Origin: Melastoma dodecandrum
Taxonomy: Eukaryota > Streptophyta > Magnoliopsida > Myrtales > Melastomataceae
Assembly (NCBI GenBank): GCA_029817715.1
Contig: JARUPY010000533.1
Span: 3,802,001-3,866,000, forward strand
Direction of reading: 5' to 3'
Length of the DNA stretch: 64,000 nt
The notes below the pieces were generated by a model. It did not search any database and was not told the DNA's origin. It worked only from the letters and a program-made list of their open reading frames with translations. A program made the position numbers and the translations under genes. Each line of letters starts with the position of its first letter. Within the stretch, counting starts at the first letter, position 1. This document shows positions 62,864 to 64,000 of this stretch, piece after piece.

Positions 62864-64000
62864 CATCGCCTTTAGTTATCCGTGCACAATGCTTTTAAGG
62901 GCACGCTTTGTTCTTCACTAACGTTTCTCGTCTCCCAAGTCATTAGTTTATAGAACACAAAATCGGTCGGGGAAGTAGAAGGCAGTTAAATTGTCAGATT
63001 CCGGCTTAGTTTACTGACCGTAGGCTCGGATTAGTATTTTTTACGTAAACAAAGTCCCAGTTCTATCTGAAGCACGTAGTGAAACCGAGTACGGTGGCAC
63101 TGATTCACCACAAGTAAAGCACGAACAACCTGCGAACCGGCCAAGAATTCCGTCCGACCTAGCATTAACAGGGAGAGACTGACTTCTTTCGGTGGCTCCA
63201 CAAGAGGAATCCTTAGATGGTCCAAACTGTGGACCATTCACAAAAGATGTCATGCTTTCATATGAGTTCTCTTCTTTTGTGTCCCTTCACCTCTCTCCAA
63301 TGAACTTATACCACTTTTAACTTTGGTTCAAACATCAACACCTTCTTTGTGTATATGTGAAAAGCTTCTCGATCGAACTTATAATCAGATTCTTTTTTAA
63401 TGTAATTCCACAATCATTCAAAGTCAAATATTCTTTTTTAAATGAAGGAGCCACTGATTCATTTATGTAAGATCGGTATGTGATTTCCGCCTAGTAAACA
63501 TTCGACCACAATGAACCGATGATGAATAGGACAATACGTGGGCGTTTTTACTCGAACGCGAGCGTGTCATTCAAAGCATCAAGTCGACCCGGTCATCGTC
63601 ATTACTGTCTGGTCGGGATTAGCACAAGGATAATAAAAAATATGATAAAACCTAGAATTGTTATCATTCGATTGAAGATCGGCTGTCATCGTCTTTAGAA
63701 TCGGTATCGTTGGATTTTGCCTATTTGTCACTACATGCTAAATAATGGACGAGGTTGAGACCTACCGGCACTCAAAGCATTGTGACAAATGCTTTGGGGT
63801 TCCTTTGAAAGATCTAACAAAATACAGGCATGAATAGGAAAAAGAAATCTAGTAGGTCGATTATTGAGTAATACCGCCAAATAATATGTCGATCGGGAAT
63901 CGATATTGGGGTTCCTTTGAAAGATCTTTGACAAGATCGACGGCGATGAAACCCTCCATACTGTCGTTCTTATTGTATATCAAACTCAAAGTGTGACACT
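62864..64000. other. 3' flank of RPT3, no further gene seen
   Basis: 3' UTR and AT-rich intergenic DNA. A direct repeat TTGGGGTTCCTTTGAAAGAT occurs at about 63793 and 63905. No coding potential recognised up to the window end. Confidence 0.5.

Overview
The window is nuclear DNA from a flowering plant, most likely a eudicot. The evidence is intron-rich genes with GT-AG (and a few GC-AG) junctions, AT-rich intergenic DNA, plastid-targeted enzymes, plant-only families (HD-Zip I, plant class II DAHP synthase, plant-type rhamnogalacturonate lyase), a Ty1/copia element, a Ty3/gypsy-type miniature element and an endogenous caulimovirid-like block. I cannot name the species.

Layout. 1.2-4.7 kb (+): rhamnogalacturonate (RG) lyase copy 1, with two apparent 1-nt deletions near its 3' end. 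5.28-6.46 kb: a short LTR element with perfect target-site duplications. 8.8-10.4 kb (+): alpha/beta hydrolase. 10.9-12.8 kb (+): plastid HAD/CbbY-type phosphatase. 14.35-16.39 kb (+): DAHP synthase, the first shikimate-pathway enzyme. 17.9-20.4 kb (-): LanC-like protein that has lost its zinc ligands. 20.6-22.5 kb (-): coiled-coil protein. 23.0-24.2 kb (-): HD-Zip I transcription factor. 24.2-29.9 kb: gene-poor DNA with simple repeats.

29.9-37.1 kb: a decayed endogenous pararetrovirus-like block. In order it holds coat-protein-like, movement-protein-like, protease and RNase H remnants (most of the reverse transcriptase is deleted), then a lysine-rich, zinc-knuckle-bearing region and a long frame of unknown function, then a TATA box, a short frame and a possible initiator-tRNA primer site. 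It lies directly upstream of DUS2 (37.3-40.3 kb, +). RMD5, the RING subunit of the GID/CTLH ubiquitin ligase, follows at 41.65-42.81 kb (+).

44.86-45.05 kb: a fragment of a third RG lyase. 45.7-49.9 kb (-): RG lyase copy 2, intact with 14 exons. 50.9-55.4 kb (+): a 3'-truncated copia element with a long open polyprotein; its putative LTR carries two perfect heat-shock elements upstream of the TATA box. 56.16-56.28 kb: a small CAD fragment. 57.1-59.2 kb (-): intact cinnamyl-alcohol/mannitol dehydrogenase. 60.8-62.9 kb (+): a 26S proteasome RPT3 copy with a 1-nt deletion and changes at conserved residues.

The genes do not form a pathway or operon. The main themes are local gene duplication with decay (RG lyase, CAD, RPT3) and insertions of LTR and pararetroviral elements. 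Splice sites were placed by eye, using reading-frame continuity and family conservation.
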